A stretch of DNA of 64,000 bases from CAWBCR01 sp963787375. Its GTDB lineage: Bacteria; Chloroflexota; Anaerolineae; Aggregatilineales; UBA3940. Under the pieces are notes generated by a model. The model was not told where the DNA came from. It saw nothing but the letters and a program-made list of their open reading frames with translations, and searched no databases. Location of the stretch: assembly GCA_963787375.1 (NCBI GenBank), contig CAWBCR010000013.1:124001-188000 (forward strand). Direction: 5' to 3'. Below, piece after piece: positions 1 to 8,589 of the stretch. Numbering within the stretch: the first letter of the stretch is position 1; every line of letters begins with the position of its first letter. A program made the translations under genes and the position numbers.

Positions 1-251
1 GTGTCCCCATGGTCGGGGTCCTGGTCGTTGGCCGTCACGTCGATGCTGACCGCCGTCCCGGCGGTTGTCGCAGCGCTGTCGTCGGCGGCGACGGGCGGCG
101 TGTTAGGTCCACTCGTGCGGCTGGCGCCGTGCGCACCATCAGACGCGTAAGCCAGCGGCGGCAGCGCCAGTGCAATTACTACCAGGAGCATAGTAACTAT
201 GAGCTTTGCGCTGGGAAGATAGTTGTGCTGGCGATGTGCTTTCATGGTCAT
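1..251 (-). CDS. Secreted protein with cadherin-like tandem-repeat start, partial
   Basis: The frame is open from an ATG at 251 to the window edge, giving the first 83 residues. They show a basic start (MTMKAHR), a hydrophobic segment at about residues 16-34 ending in LAYA (signal peptide), and then a segment of the type PPVAADDSAATTAGTAV followed by DVTANDQDPD. This 'ADDSATT..GT.V.IDV.AND.DPD' pattern is typical of bacterial cadherin-like/VCBS-type repeats found in long secreted adhesins or surface proteins. A weak GGGAC ribosome site lies before the ATG; a second ATG at 245 is possible. The body of the protein lies outside the window, so its function cannot be told. Identification of the repeat type is from family knowledge. 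Confidence 0.7.
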   Translation of the reverse strand, partial: MTMKAHRQHNYLPSAKLIVTMLLVVIALALPPLAYASDGAHGASRTSGPNTPPVAADDSAATTAGTAVSIDVTANDQDPDHGD

Positions 252-524
252 TTGTGTCCCCGCAGTTCTCTGTCTGATGTGCTGTGTGCTATGGGTTCTC
301 GGACCCAATCCGCCTTCGGCATGCTTCTCGTGTTATGTTCTAAGCGTAAACGAAACAGCCGCCAGATACGCCCGGCGGCTGCTGGATATTGGATTCAGGC
401 AGAGTGTTGATTGTGAACTCGCACTTGTGGCCGATGGCTCGCTCAGCCAGGTGGGGGAGGTCGGGTTCGGTCAGCAGGCCAGCCCCCGACGAAAGAGGTT
501 GGCCGAAAGGACTGTTGGCCCACT

Positions 525-591
525 ACTTAAGCCCAACTTAAGGATAACTTAAGCGTCATTTAAGTCTGGCGGCGGCGAATTCTGCTAAACT
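525..591 (+). promoter_or_regulatory. Four 11-bp-spaced ACTTAAG repeats plus extended -10
   Basis: ACTTAAG occurs at 525-531, 536-542 and 547-553, and ATTTAAG at 558-564: four copies with start-to-start spacing of exactly 11 bp. An extended -10 (TGC then TAAACT, 586-591) follows, so the last copy sits where the -35 would be and no good -35 exists. Direct repeats on an 11-bp helical period overlapping the -35 are the layout used by OmpR/PhoB-family response regulators (Pho-box type), so an activator site for the flavin operon starting at 623 is inferred. The remainder of the 252-622 gap shows no gene. Confidence 0.65.
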
Positions 592-622
592 GTCGGTACT
601 TCTGAAAGCAGAGGGGAGCATC

Positions 623-1246
623 ATGTCAAGGAATCGATATAACCAGAAATCCAACGTCGGCCTGGCTTTCAAGCGGCTGTTTGTATCCGGCTTTGTGGTC
701 TTCTCATTTGTGGCCTACGCCATTCATGAGCGGCTGACGGGCCAGACCGCGGCAGCCAGCACACCCCTGCGCGCCAAGGTGCCGTCGGCAGAGACGGCGG
801 CCACGGCCCGGGCGAACCAGACCAGCACGGCCAATAACAACGGCTTCGCCGACGCTGGCAGCGCCGCGAACAATGGCGGCGGGGCCAACCAAGCCTCCGC
901 CCCTGCCAGCGCGCCGACTGCCGCGCCCACGGCTGCGCCAACCGCCGCACCGCAGGGCCAGTATAAGGATGGCACCTACACCGGGCCGGTGGTCAACGTC
1001 TTCTACGGGCTAGTGCAGATACAGGCGACGGTCCAGAACGGCCAGGTCTCGGATGTGCAGTTCCTGCAGTATCCCCGCGACCGCCGGACCTCGCAGTTCA
1101 TCAACAGCCAGGCGATGCCGTGGCTCACGCAGGAAGCCATCCAGGCACAGACTTCCAACGTGAACATCATCTCAGGGGCCACGCTGACCAGCGAAGGGTT
1201 CATCATGTCGCTGCAGTCGGCTCTCAGCTCAGCAAAGAACAACTAG
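623..1246 (+). CDS. Membrane-anchored FMN-binding (RnfG/NqrC-like) protein
   Basis: This 207-residue protein has a basic start, one membrane segment at about residues 17-35, a long low-complexity Ala/Thr/Pro/Asn linker (about 45-112, with PTAAPTAAPTAAP) and a C-terminal FMN-binding domain (about 113-203). The motif SGATLTS at 184-190 matches the flavinylation consensus of NqrC, RnfG and related domains; T189 is the expected covalent FMN attachment residue. Topology (positive inside) puts the flavin domain outside the cytoplasm. A GAGGGGAG ribosome site supports the start. It is followed after 2 bp by apbE, the flavin transferase for this domain family, and by a reductase fusion. Role inferred: extracytoplasmic electron carrier of the three-gene operon. 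Confidence 0.88.
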   Translation: MSRNRYNQKSNVGLAFKRLFVSGFVVFSFVAYAIHERLTGQTAAASTPLRAKVPSAETAATARANQTSTANNNGFADAGSAANNGGGANQASAPASAPTAAPTAAPTAAPQGQYKDGTYTGPVVNVFYGLVQIQATVQNGQVSDVQFLQYPRDRRTSQFINSQAMPWLTQEAIQAQTSNVNIISGATLTSEGFIMSLQSALSSAKNN

Positions 1247-1248
1247 CC

Positions 1249-1998
1249 ATGCAGCAGACACGTATCCTGATGGGGATGCCCGTCACCGTGGACGTCGTCG
1301 GCAAGTTCGTGACGGAGGAGCCGCTCGACCTGGTCTACTCCTACTTCGAATACGTCGACGAGAAGTTCAGCACGTACAAGGACGCCAGCGAGATCTCGCT
1401 GATCAACGTCAAGCAGCTCAGCCTGGAACAGGCCAGCGACGACATGCGGACCGTGTTTCAGTTGGCGGAGCGCACCCGGCACGAAACGTTCGGCTACTTT
1501 GACATCACCCGCAGCGATGGCACCTATGACCCGTCCGGGCTGGTGAAGGGCTGGGCGATCTACAACGCCGCGCTGCTGCTGCGGGAGCGCGGGTACCAGA
1601 ACTTCTACGTCGACGCCGGGGGCGACATCCAGACCTGGGGGCTGACCGAGGATGACCAGCCGTGGCGCGTCGGGATCCGCAACCCCTTCAACATGGCGGA
1701 GATCGTCAAGGCGGTCGCCGTCGGCAGCCAGGGCGTGGCGACCTCCGGCACGTACGCGCGGGGCCAGCACATCTACCGCCCCAACCACGCCGACGAGCCC
1801 ATCGAGGATATCGTCAGCCTGACCGTCATCGGCCCCAACATCTATGAAGCCGACCGCTTCGCGACGGCAGCCTTCGCCATGGGCCGCGCCGGGATCACGT
1901 TCATCGAGAGCCTGGAGGGCCTTGAGGGATACCAGATCGACAGCAGCGGCATCGCTACTTATACCAGCGGCTTTGAGGAATACGTTTGCCATGATTAA
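1249..1998 (+). CDS. apbE: FAD:protein FMN transferase (ApbE)
   Basis: ApbE-family enzymes move FMN from FAD onto Ser/Thr of the FMN-binding domain. The 249-residue product has the family signatures DPSGLVKGWA (about residues 106-115), DAGGDI (about 131-136) and an A(T)SGTY segment. The ATG at 1249 is chosen because it follows the previous stop by 2 bp and the protein then starts directly at the usual conserved beginning (TRILMGMPV). The frame stays open upstream to 1120, but only inside the previous gene and without any signal-like sequence. No signal peptide or lipobox is visible, although most ApbE proteins are exported; its target domain seems to lie outside the membrane. Its stop overlaps the next gene by 8 bp. 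Confidence 0.9.
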   Translation: MQQTRILMGMPVTVDVVGKFVTEEPLDLVYSYFEYVDEKFSTYKDASEISLINVKQLSLEQASDDMRTVFQLAERTRHETFGYFDITRSDGTYDPSGLVKGWAIYNAALLLRERGYQNFYVDAGGDIQTWGLTEDDQPWRVGIRNPFNMAEIVKAVAVGSQGVATSGTYARGQHIYRPNHADEPIEDIVSLTVIGPNIYEADRFATAAFAMGRAGITFIESLEGLEGYQIDSSGIATYTSGFEEYVCHD

Positions 1999-3511
1999 GC
2001 TTATCGACCGTTTTTTGAACCGGATCACGATGTACAGGCTGGTCCTGTACACGCTGATCGTCCTGCTGGGGGCCGCGCTGGTCTTCAGCTTCGCGGGCAT
2101 CCTGCCCTACGACCCGTTCGCGCTGCTGCTCACGGTTGCCATACTGGTGGCTGTAAGCTGGCTGACCAACACCATCTTCGCAAAGGTGTTCCGCGTGCCG
2201 ACTAACGTCGAGTCGGCGTACATCACGGCGCTGATCCTGGCGCTGATCATCGACCCGCTGTCGGGCCCTGGCGACTTCTGGTTCATCGTGTGGGCCGCTG
2301 TGCTGGCGATGGCCTCCAAGTACATCGTGGCGATCAAGGGCAAGCACCTGTTCAACCCGGCGGCTTTTGCCGTCGCGCTGACCGCGCTGGCTGTTGGCCG
2401 CACTGCGAGTTGGTGGGTCGGTAGCGCGCCGATGCTGCCGTTTGTGCTGCTGGGCGGCCTGCTGATCGTGCGCAAGTTACGCCGCGTCGACCTGGTGATG
2501 AGCTTCCTGCTCACGTCGCTGGCAGCCGTTGTGATCTTCACCGTGCTGGGCGGGGGCGGACTGGGCTTGGCGATGCAGAACATCCTGCTCTACTCGCCGC
2601 TGTTCTTCTTCGCCGCGATCATCCTCACCGAGCCGCTGACCACGCCGCCGACCACCAGGCTGCAGGTGGCGTATGGCGCGCTGGTAGGGATCCTGTTCAT
2701 CCCGCAGTTCCACCTGGGGTCGTTGTACCTGACACCCGAACTGGCGATCCTGTTCGGCAACGTGTTCTCGTACCTGGTCAGCCCCAAGGCAAAGCTGGTC
2801 CTCAGCCTGAAGGATCGCGTGCAGGTGGCCCCCGGCATCTACGACTTCCTCTTCGTGCCGAACCAGATACTGGCCTTTGAGCCGGGGCAGTACATGGAGT
2901 GGACGCTGGGCCACCAGGACCCCGACAACCGGGGCAACCGGCGCTACTTCACGCTGGCGTCCTCTCCGACCGAGCGCCTGCTGCGGGTGGGCGTCAAGTT
3001 CTACCAGAACTCCAGCTCGTTCAAGCAGTCGCTGTTGAAGATGCACCGGGGCAGTGAGATCGTCGCCTCGCAGTTGGCCGGCGACTTCGTGCTCCCGCGC
3101 GACCCGCGCCAGCCGTGCGTGTTCATCGCGGGCGGCATCGGCATCACGCCCTTCAGGAGCATGATCACATTCCTGCTGGATACCCGCCAGCCGCGCCCGA
3201 TCACGCTGTTCTACGCCAACAAGACCGTCGACGAGATTGCCTACAAGGACGTGTTCGACCGGGCCTGGCAGGAGCTGGGCATCAGGACGTTCTACACACT
3301 GACCAACCGGCGCAGCGTCCCGCCCGACTGGAACGGGATGGTGGGACGCATCACGCCAGAAGTGATCGTCAGCCAGGTGCCTGACTACAAGAACTGTATC
3401 TTCTACATCTCGGGGCCGAACGCGCTGGTCGATTCGTTCAGGCGGACGCTGCGCGCGATGGGTATCCGCAGCAGCCACATCAAAGCAGACTTCTTCCCCG
3501 GCCTGTCGTGA
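1991..3511 (+). CDS. RnfD/NqrB-like membrane domain fused to ferredoxin-NAD(P)H reductase
   Basis: The 506-residue fusion has about 9-10 membrane segments in residues 1-270 resembling RnfD/NqrB, including a TEPLTTPPTT segment after the last helices. A cytosolic flavoprotein reductase module follows (about 275-506) with FAD motif RRYFTLASSP and pyridine-nucleotide motif GGIGITPFRSM, and a typical Y-I-S-G-P segment near the end. It should pass electrons from NAD(P)H through FAD to membrane flavin and out to the FMN-binding protein two genes upstream. The ATG at 1991 overlaps the apbE stop, which indicates translational coupling; longer upstream starts would run into apbE. A strong hairpin follows the stop. 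Domain assignment is firm, but the physiological acceptor is unknown. Confidence 0.87.
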   Translation: MIKLIDRFLNRITMYRLVLYTLIVLLGAALVFSFAGILPYDPFALLLTVAILVAVSWLTNTIFAKVFRVPTNVESAYITALILALIIDPLSGPGDFWFIVWAAVLAMASKYIVAIKGKHLFNPAAFAVALTALAVGRTASWWVGSAPMLPFVLLGGLLIVRKLRRVDLVMSFLLTSLAAVVIFTVLGGGGLGLAMQNILLYSPLFFFAAIILTEPLTTPPTTRLQVAYGALVGILFIPQFHLGSLYLTPELAILFGNVFSYLVSPKAKLVLSLKDRVQVAPGIYDFLFVPNQILAFEPGQYMEWTLGHQDPDNRGNRRYFTLASSPTERLLRVGVKFYQNSSSFKQSLLKMHRGSEIVASQLAGDFVLPRDPRQPCVFIAGGIGITPFRSMITFLLDTRQPRPITLFYANKTVDEIAYKDVFDRAWQELGIRTFYTLTNRRSVPPDWNGMVGRITPEVIVSQVPDYKNCIFYISGPNALVDSFRRTLRAMGIRSSHIKADFFPGLS

Positions 3512-3522
3512 GGGGTGGCCAG

Positions 3523-3552
3523 GCGTGGGGCGCTCCACTGAGCGCCCCACGC
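3523..3552. terminator. Bidirectional hairpin terminator
   Basis: A perfect 13-bp stem (GCGTGGGGCGCTC / GAGCGCCCCACGC) with a CACT loop lies between two convergent genes, 12 bp after the reductase stop and just beyond the DinB stop. There is no clear U tract, so termination strength is inferred from stem stability and position. Confidence 0.7.
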
Positions 3553-3554
3553 GT

Positions 3555-4052
3555 CTATTCGCCCTGGTGCCCCGCAGACCACAGCCCCATCACCTGCCGC
3601 AGAATACCTATCTCGCCGACGTGGTAGGCGGTGTGATCCGTCGTCAACAGGATTTCACGCAGGATGGTGTGCCCCGGCGCGCCGTGCGGAATCTGGGCTG
3701 TCAGGTCGGTCCCCGCGTCCTGCACGATGTCGACCAGCGCCTGCCGGTCCGACAGGAACGAGTCAATCGTGCGCTGCCAGCCGGCGGCGTCGCTCGTCGC
3801 ATCGGGGTCAGGCCAGTAGTCGTGCGGCCAGTCCGGGGCGGTGTAATCGGGATTGCGAATGTAGTCGAGGATATCGGCCTGTGACAGGCGGATGTGCTCG
3901 ATCAGGTGCCAGAAGGTGTATGGCACGTTGGTCGCCCGGCTGTTGATATGCTCGATGGGAAAATCCGCTACGGCGTCTTCAAACAGCATGTGCGCCTGCT
4001 GCCGCTGCAGCAGGTTGGTGAGCTGCCGGCGCAGTGTTTCGTTCTGATCCAT
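3555..4052 (-). CDS. DinB-family metal-dependent protein
   Basis: The 165-residue product fits the DinB/YfiT four-helix bundle family. The expected metal-ligand histidines are visible as FWHLIEH (residues 47-53) and the C-terminal DHTAYHVGEIG segment. Many members act as thiol-dependent S-transferases (bacillithiol or mycothiol type), but no substrate can be read here. The start at 4052 (MDQNETLRRQ) is chosen because GGAGAGAG precedes it by about 8 bp and the upstream open frame is Arg-rich shadow sequence. The gene stands alone, convergent with the flavin operon and separated by a terminator. Confidence 0.8.
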   Translation of the reverse strand: MDQNETLRRQLTNLLQRQQAHMLFEDAVADFPIEHINSRATNVPYTFWHLIEHIRLSQADILDYIRNPDYTAPDWPHDYWPDPDATSDAAGWQRTIDSFLSDRQALVDIVQDAGTDLTAQIPHGAPGHTILREILLTTDHTAYHVGEIGILRQVMGLWSAGHQGE

Positions 4053-4225
4053 GATAGCTCTCTCCGATCCAGTGAATGGCAACATCCTCAGCGCGAGCAC
4101 AGCGTCGTCTGGCCTTTCGCGCCGTGCGCGATCAATGCGTGGGCGACGCGCAGGTGCTGCCCCATGCCTTGAGGGCAAGATGTGTCCTCAGAGTGTATCT
4201 CGCGGCTGGCTTCGATGGCCCGCAA

Positions 4226-4257
4226 ATGAAATGAAACCCCCGCCTGTGCGGCGGGGG
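4226..4257 (-). terminator. Terminator of the alternative complex III operon
   Basis: On the minus strand CCCCCGCC / GGCGGGGG (4237-4257, 5-nt loop) is followed by TTTCATTTCATTT, a stem plus T-rich tail typical of intrinsic termination. It lies about 150 bp after the last cytochrome gene. The gap 4053-4407 contains nothing else I can support. Confidence 0.75.
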
Positions 4258-4407
4258 ATCCAGGGTAGCAGGCGCGCGGGGCAGGCCCGCGACGGCGCAG
4301 AGCCAGAGCCTTATCGGCCTCTCCACACCATCTTGCAGCGACGAGCATGGGCGCGGCGCATCCCCCCTGTACGCCGCCCCTTGCAGGCCGTCACGCAGCG
4401 CGCTACT

Positions 4408-5295
4408 TCACCTATTCAGCGACATGACATACGCAATCACGTCCGCGATCTGCTGGTCGCTGAGCAGCTTGCCGTCGCCAAAGGCCGGCATGACGATCAT
4501 CGGCCCGTCGCCCTCCGGCGTCGAGCCGTGCTCGACAAACAGGTCGACATTGGCCGCGAAGATCTTCGGATCGGCGTTGACCAGCGTCGAGTCGATGGGA
4601 TTGAGCGGCGGCACGCTGCCGTCACCGGACCCGGGGTTCGGCACTCCCTGAACGCCCTCCGGACCGTGGCAGGCCGCACAGTACAGGCCAAACACGATCT
4701 GCCCCTGCGCCGGGTCACCGGTCAGCGAGGCAGCCGCGCCCGGCCCACCCGCGTTCGATGGCTGGGCTGGCTCCGGCGTCGGGCCGCCCGCAGGGGCCGG
4801 CGCCTCGGTTGGTTCCGGTGGCAGCGGGGTCGCCGTCGGCAGTTTCTCGACGTCCTGGAGCGTGCGCAGGTAGGCGATCACCCCGGTAATCTGGTCCGCC
4901 GTGAGCGCGCCACCGTTGGCTTGCAGCCAGGCGGGCATCTCGGTCCCGCTGCGCCCGTTGGCGATGGTGTCGTAGATTTCCTGATCGGTGCCGGTCTGGA
5001 TGAACTTATTGTTGCGCAGCGCCGGCGCATCGGTACCCTCGCCGAGCGCACCGTGACACATCGTACAGTTCTTCTCGAAGATGGCCGCGCCCAGCGCGGC
5101 GGCGTCCTGCCCGGCGGCGGGCATCACGCCCGCACTGACCGCTGGCACAATCTCGGCGACCAGCGTCGGCGTCGCTGCCGGGGCCAGCGTGGGGATCGGC
5201 GTGGGGCCGGGCGGGAGCGTGGTGCTCGCGCAGGCTGCCAGCGTCAGCGCGGCCACCAGGGTGGCGACCATCATGATCCGGTTTCGTATTGGCAT
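4408..5295 (-). CDS. Diheme cytochrome c lipoprotein of the ACIII operon
   Basis: The 295-residue lipoprotein has lipobox LAAC with C22 and a Pro/Thr/Ala linker, followed by two class I cytochrome c domains. Heme sites are C77-T-M-C-H81 with probable axial M120 (GTEMPAW), and C206-A-A-C-H210 with probable axial M269 (VMPAFG). The domains are separated by a Pro-rich linker (about 155-190). It is the last gene of the ACIII operon, 18 bp after actD/E, so it is likely an ActE-type subunit or the electron acceptor that links the complex to a terminal oxidase (none is in this window). The ATG at 5295 is preferred over 5307 because GAGGTGG precedes it at proper spacing. Confidence 0.85.
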   Translation of the reverse strand: MPIRNRIMMVATLVAALTLAACASTTLPPGPTPIPTLAPAATPTLVAEIVPAVSAGVMPAAGQDAAALGAAIFEKNCTMCHGALGEGTDAPALRNNKFIQTGTDQEIYDTIANGRSGTEMPAWLQANGGALTADQITGVIAYLRTLQDVEKLPTATPLPPEPTEAPAPAGGPTPEPAQPSNAGGPGAAASLTGDPAQGQIVFGLYCAACHGPEGVQGVPNPGSGDGSVPPLNPIDSTLVNADPKIFAANVDLFVEHGSTPEGDGPMIVMPAFGDGKLLSDQQIADVIAYVMSLNR

Positions 5296-5313
5296 GACCC
5301 ACCTCATTCGCGT

Positions 5314-6342
5314 TTACTTCTCAAGGCTGCGGACGTAGTTGATCACGTCCCAGCGTTCGTTGACGCTCAGATTCTCGGCGAGGCTGGGCATCAGCCCCCG
5401 CCCATCGGTGATCACCTGGAAGATGTCATTGTCGGACATGGCCTTGACTGTGTCACCGGTCAGGTCAGCCGGCGGCGGTGAGAAGAACGCCGACAGCGAT
5501 CCGTTGCCCTGGGCCGTGCGGCCATGGCACAGCGCGCAGTCTATACTGAACAGCACCGCGCCACGCTGGATGGAGTCCTCAGTCGCCGGGAGCGGCTCGC
5601 TGGCCGGCTGCCCGGCGATCGTTGCCGGGCCCTGCACCGGCACGGCGTCTACGGGCGCGGCGAGGCGCGGCCCCTGCTCGGCGGCGGTCGAGAACTGCTC
5701 GTCCATCTGGTTGGGCAGCTTAATGGCGATGATCCCATACGTGAACAGCAGCACAGCAAGCGCCGGGATGAGCAGCCCCGCGATGATGATCCCCCAGCGG
5801 ATGACCGGGCCGCTCACGCGGGACGGGGCCTCTTCAATGCGCTGGATGTGGTGCGATCCGTGGTCGGTGAGGGTGCTCTCCACCGCGTCAAGCTGCGTCT
5901 CGTCGACCTGTACCAGCAGGCCGATATGCCCTTCGGTGATGTGCTCGTCGTAGGCGGATCGTCCGAAGAACGGGAAGCGGCTCTCGGCCAGCAGGCCGGC
6001 AAACGTGGCGACGATAGTGCCCATCATCGTCAGCTCGAATACGATGATCAGCGACGGCGGAATGGGGATGTATGGCTGCCCGTTGACCACCAGCGGGTAT
6101 AGCAGCGGCGTGCCCACCGTCAGGAACAGTCCGGTCAGCAGGCCGCCCAACGCGCCGATCAGCGCGACGGGGACCAGCCGCTCGTACCTCACGGTGCGTC
6201 CCAGCATCGACGTGGTATACGGGATGCCGGAGATCACGCTGAGCTTGTCTTCCGGCACGCCAAGCTGCGTCTCCAGCGCGTCGATGGCGTCGGCGGTCGG
6301 CGTGGCCTCGTGGAATAAGCCGAGTATCAGGCGGTCAGACAT
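5314..6342 (-). CDS. ACIII subunit ActD fused to a monoheme cytochrome c (ActE-like)
   Basis: Residues 1-175 match the ActD/DUF3341 type (start LILGLFHEATPTADAI, two membrane segments at about 57-78 and 97-118). A third membrane helix (about 183-207) leads to an external cytochrome c domain (258-340) with C269-A-L-C-H273 and probable axial M318 (GLMPSL). In most described alternative complex III clusters ActD and the small cytochrome ActE are separate proteins, so this looks like a fusion of the two. A perfect AGGAGG precedes the ATG, and the gene lies 9 bp after actC. It should help hold the complex in the membrane and pass electrons to acceptor cytochromes. Confidence 0.83.
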   Translation of the reverse strand: MSDRLILGLFHEATPTADAIDALETQLGVPEDKLSVISGIPYTTSMLGRTVRYERLVPVALIGALGGLLTGLFLTVGTPLLYPLVVNGQPYIPIPPSLIIVFELTMMGTIVATFAGLLAESRFPFFGRSAYDEHITEGHIGLLVQVDETQLDAVESTLTDHGSHHIQRIEEAPSRVSGPVIRWGIIIAGLLIPALAVLLFTYGIIAIKLPNQMDEQFSTAAEQGPRLAAPVDAVPVQGPATIAGQPASEPLPATEDSIQRGAVLFSIDCALCHGRTAQGNGSLSAFFSPPPADLTGDTVKAMSDNDIFQVITDGRGLMPSLAENLSVNERWDVINYVRSLEK

Positions 6343-6351
6343 GGTTGCCTC

Positions 6352-7812
6352 CTATTCCTCCGGCTCAGAGCGCGTCGGGACCAACTGCTTGCCGACACGC
6401 CGCAGGGTCTGCAGAAGCTGACCTTCCTGCACTTCCCACACCGGGATGATCGGCACGATGCGCGTCAGCAGCAGGTACAGGAAGGCCACCAGGCAGAACG
6501 CTCCGGCGGTGATAACCGCCTCCGGCCAGTGCACGATGTAGTGACCCCAGTCGAACGGCATGTAGTTGGTGCCCAGCGTCACCGCCACGATCAGGAAGCG
6601 CTCGATGTACATGCCGACCTGCACGAAAACGCATACGACCAGCAGCACCGGCAGGTTGACACGCAGCTTCTTCGACCACAGCGTTGCCCACGGAATCAGG
6701 ATGTTGGAGATCAGCATCAGGAACCACAGCGGCGCAGCCGACCCCTGGGCGAACATGTGCAGTATGGTATCTTCTACAGGCTGGCTGCCATACCACGACG
6801 TGATGTACTCGGCGAAATAGAAGTAGGTCCACGTCATCGACAACACCAGCAGGAACTTGGCCATCCCGTCGAAGTGCTCCGGGCGCAGGAAGTACTCCAG
6901 GTGCATTGCCTTGCGGATGATGATCAGCACGATGATCACCGCTGCCACGCCGGAGAACAGCGCGCCGATGACGAAGTACGGGCCGAAGATCGAGCTGTGC
7001 CAGCCGGGCTGGAGCGCCATCGCAAAGTCCCACGACACGATGGTGTGCACCGAGAACATCACCGGGATGATGACAAAGCTGAAAACGTCGAGCGCGGTCT
7101 TCTGGTGCGCCCATTCGCGCTCCGTACCACGCCAACCCAGCGCCATCGCCGTGTACAGCTTGTGCCGCCAGCCCTCGGTGTGATCGCGAGCCATTGCCAG
7201 GTCGGGCAGCGCGCCGGTATAGAAGAACACGACGCTGCCCGTCAGGTAGGTGAAGATGGCCATCATGTCCCAGATCAGCGGCGAGTGGAAGCTGGGCCAG
7301 ATCTGGCGCTGGTTGAAGAACGGGATCAGCCAGTAGAACTTCCACGTACGGCCCAGGTGCACCAGCGGGAACAGCGCCGCGGTCGATAGCGCGAACAGCG
7401 TCACCGCTTCCGCCGCGCGGCTAATGGGCCGCCGCCACTCGAACTTCAGCACGCGCAGCGCCGCCGAGATGAACGTGCCGGCGTGCCCGATCCCGATGAA
7501 GTAGACGAAGTTGGTGATGTACAGCGCCCATTCGACCGGGCGGTTCAAGCCGGTGACGCCGATCCCATTGAACATCTGGTAGGTCCAGGTGGCCAGAAAA
7601 GCCAGCACGCCGCCGCCCAGCACGAAGAACAGCAGCCAGAACACCGGGCCGGACTTTTTCATCGGCGCGAGCACTTCTTGGTTGATATCCCACGGCGGCA
7701 TCGGGTCGAGCATTAGGTGCCGCTTGCGCTGATCCTCGATTTGTTCCGCCAGCGCCTCGTCTTCTGGTACGGGCTGCCGCCACAGGGGAATGTCGCTGCT
7801 AGTCTCCGACAT
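6352..7812 (-). CDS. actC: ACIII quinol-binding membrane subunit ActC (NrfD-like)
   Basis: The product has about 486 residues and around ten membrane helices of the NrfD/PsrC family, matching ActC in length. This subunit oxidises menaquinol at the outer face and hands electrons to the iron-sulfur subunit. Visible features are the charged cytosolic start, the first helix after KKSGPVFW, and aromatic-rich helices (for example MTWTYFYFAEYITSWYG). The ATG at 7812 is preferred because AAAGG lies 11 bp upstream; a GTG at 7821 is also in frame. The gene overlaps the end of the iron-sulfur subunit by 14 bp. A second NrfD-like subunit, ActF, usual in ACIII clusters, is not encoded in this operon. Confidence 0.88.
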   Translation of the reverse strand: MSETSSDIPLWRQPVPEDEALAEQIEDQRKRHLMLDPMPPWDINQEVLAPMKKSGPVFWLLFFVLGGGVLAFLATWTYQMFNGIGVTGLNRPVEWALYITNFVYFIGIGHAGTFISAALRVLKFEWRRPISRAAEAVTLFALSTAALFPLVHLGRTWKFYWLIPFFNQRQIWPSFHSPLIWDMMAIFTYLTGSVVFFYTGALPDLAMARDHTEGWRHKLYTAMALGWRGTEREWAHQKTALDVFSFVIIPVMFSVHTIVSWDFAMALQPGWHSSIFGPYFVIGALFSGVAAVIIVLIIIRKAMHLEYFLRPEHFDGMAKFLLVLSMTWTYFYFAEYITSWYGSQPVEDTILHMFAQGSAAPLWFLMLISNILIPWATLWSKKLRVNLPVLLVVCVFVQVGMYIERFLIVAVTLGTNYMPFDWGHYIVHWPEAVITAGAFCLVAFLYLLLTRIVPIIPVWEVQEGQLLQTLRRVGKQLVPTRSEPEE

Positions 7813-8554
7813 TGGACGCACTGCCTTTCAGATAGTAGACCGATGGCTCGGTGCCCAGCTCCTCAAGCAATCTGAACTGCCTGGGGCTTTGCCCAACCAT
7901 CTTGGAGACCTTACTGTTAGGGTCGTACGTGTCGCCGAAGTTCAGCGCGCTGGTCGGACAGGCCTGCACGCACGCCGGCACGACCTCGCCGTCTTGCAGG
8001 GTATAGTTCCCGACCAGCGCCTCTTCTTCCTTGCGCCGGATGCGCTGCACACAGAACGTGCACTTCTCCATCACGCCCGCGCTGCGCACCGTCACGTCAG
8101 GATTGAGCTGCTCGGTCAGCGCCCCGTCAAACTCCGGATCGAAGAAATTGAAGAAGCGAACCTTGTACGGGCAGTTGTTGGCGCAGTAGCGGGTGCCCAC
8201 GCAGCGCTGGTAGGCCTGGATGTTGAGGTGCTCGCGCTCGCTGTGGTAGGTGGCATACACCGGGCACACCGATTCGCAGGGCGCGTTGCCGCACTGCTGG
8301 CACATCACCGGCGTGAAACGCGCCTTGACGTTGGGGTATTCGCCCTCCCAGTAGCGTTCGATGCGGATCCAGTGCTGGCCACGCCCGCGCGTGACCTCCT
8401 CCTCACTGACGATCGGGACGTTGTTCTCGGCGTGGCAGGCCACCACGCACGCGCTGCACCCCGTGCACTTGTCCAGGTCGATGACCATCGTCCATTTGTG
8501 TTCCGGTAACTGCGCTTGCTGCTGAATCTCGTTGATCGGAATGACGTTTTCCAC
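7799..8554 (-). CDS. actB2: ACIII iron-sulfur subunit (ferredoxin half of ActB)
   Basis: The 251-residue protein has four cysteine clusters of the DmsB/PsrB type: CTGCSACVVAC (30-40), CQQC...C...C (85-97), C118..C124..C128, and C165TFC168 with C195VQAC199. These would bind three to four cubane-type clusters carrying electrons from quinol in ActC to the pentaheme ActA. The GTG at 8554 is chosen because AGAGGAG stands 10 bp upstream; the longer open frame overlaps the upstream gene in another frame. In many genomes this module is the C-terminal part of a single ActB; here it is a separate gene 35 bp after the molybdopterin-like half. Confidence 0.87.
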   Translation of the reverse strand: MENVIPINEIQQQAQLPEHKWTMVIDLDKCTGCSACVVACHAENNVPIVSEEEVTRGRGQHWIRIERYWEGEYPNVKARFTPVMCQQCGNAPCESVCPVYATYHSEREHLNIQAYQRCVGTRYCANNCPYKVRFFNFFDPEFDGALTEQLNPDVTVRSAGVMEKCTFCVQRIRRKEEEALVGNYTLQDGEVVPACVQACPTSALNFGDTYDPNSKVSKMVGQSPRQFRLLEELGTEPSVYYLKGSASNVGD

Positions 8555-8589
8555 GATGTCGCTGCTCCTCTCGCCGGCGATAGCGCGCT

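Noticed and set aside
1243..2100. Minus-strand open frame of 285 codons
   Set aside because: It is antisense to apbE and the reductase start; composition is typical of GC-rich shadow frames.
2477..3550. Minus-strand open frame of 357 codons
   Set aside because: It is antisense to the RnfD-reductase fusion and has no recognisable features.
4051..5481. Long plus-strand open frame of 476 codons
   Set aside because: It is Arg/Gly-rich shadow sequence antisense to the diheme cytochrome gene, with no ribosome site or domain.
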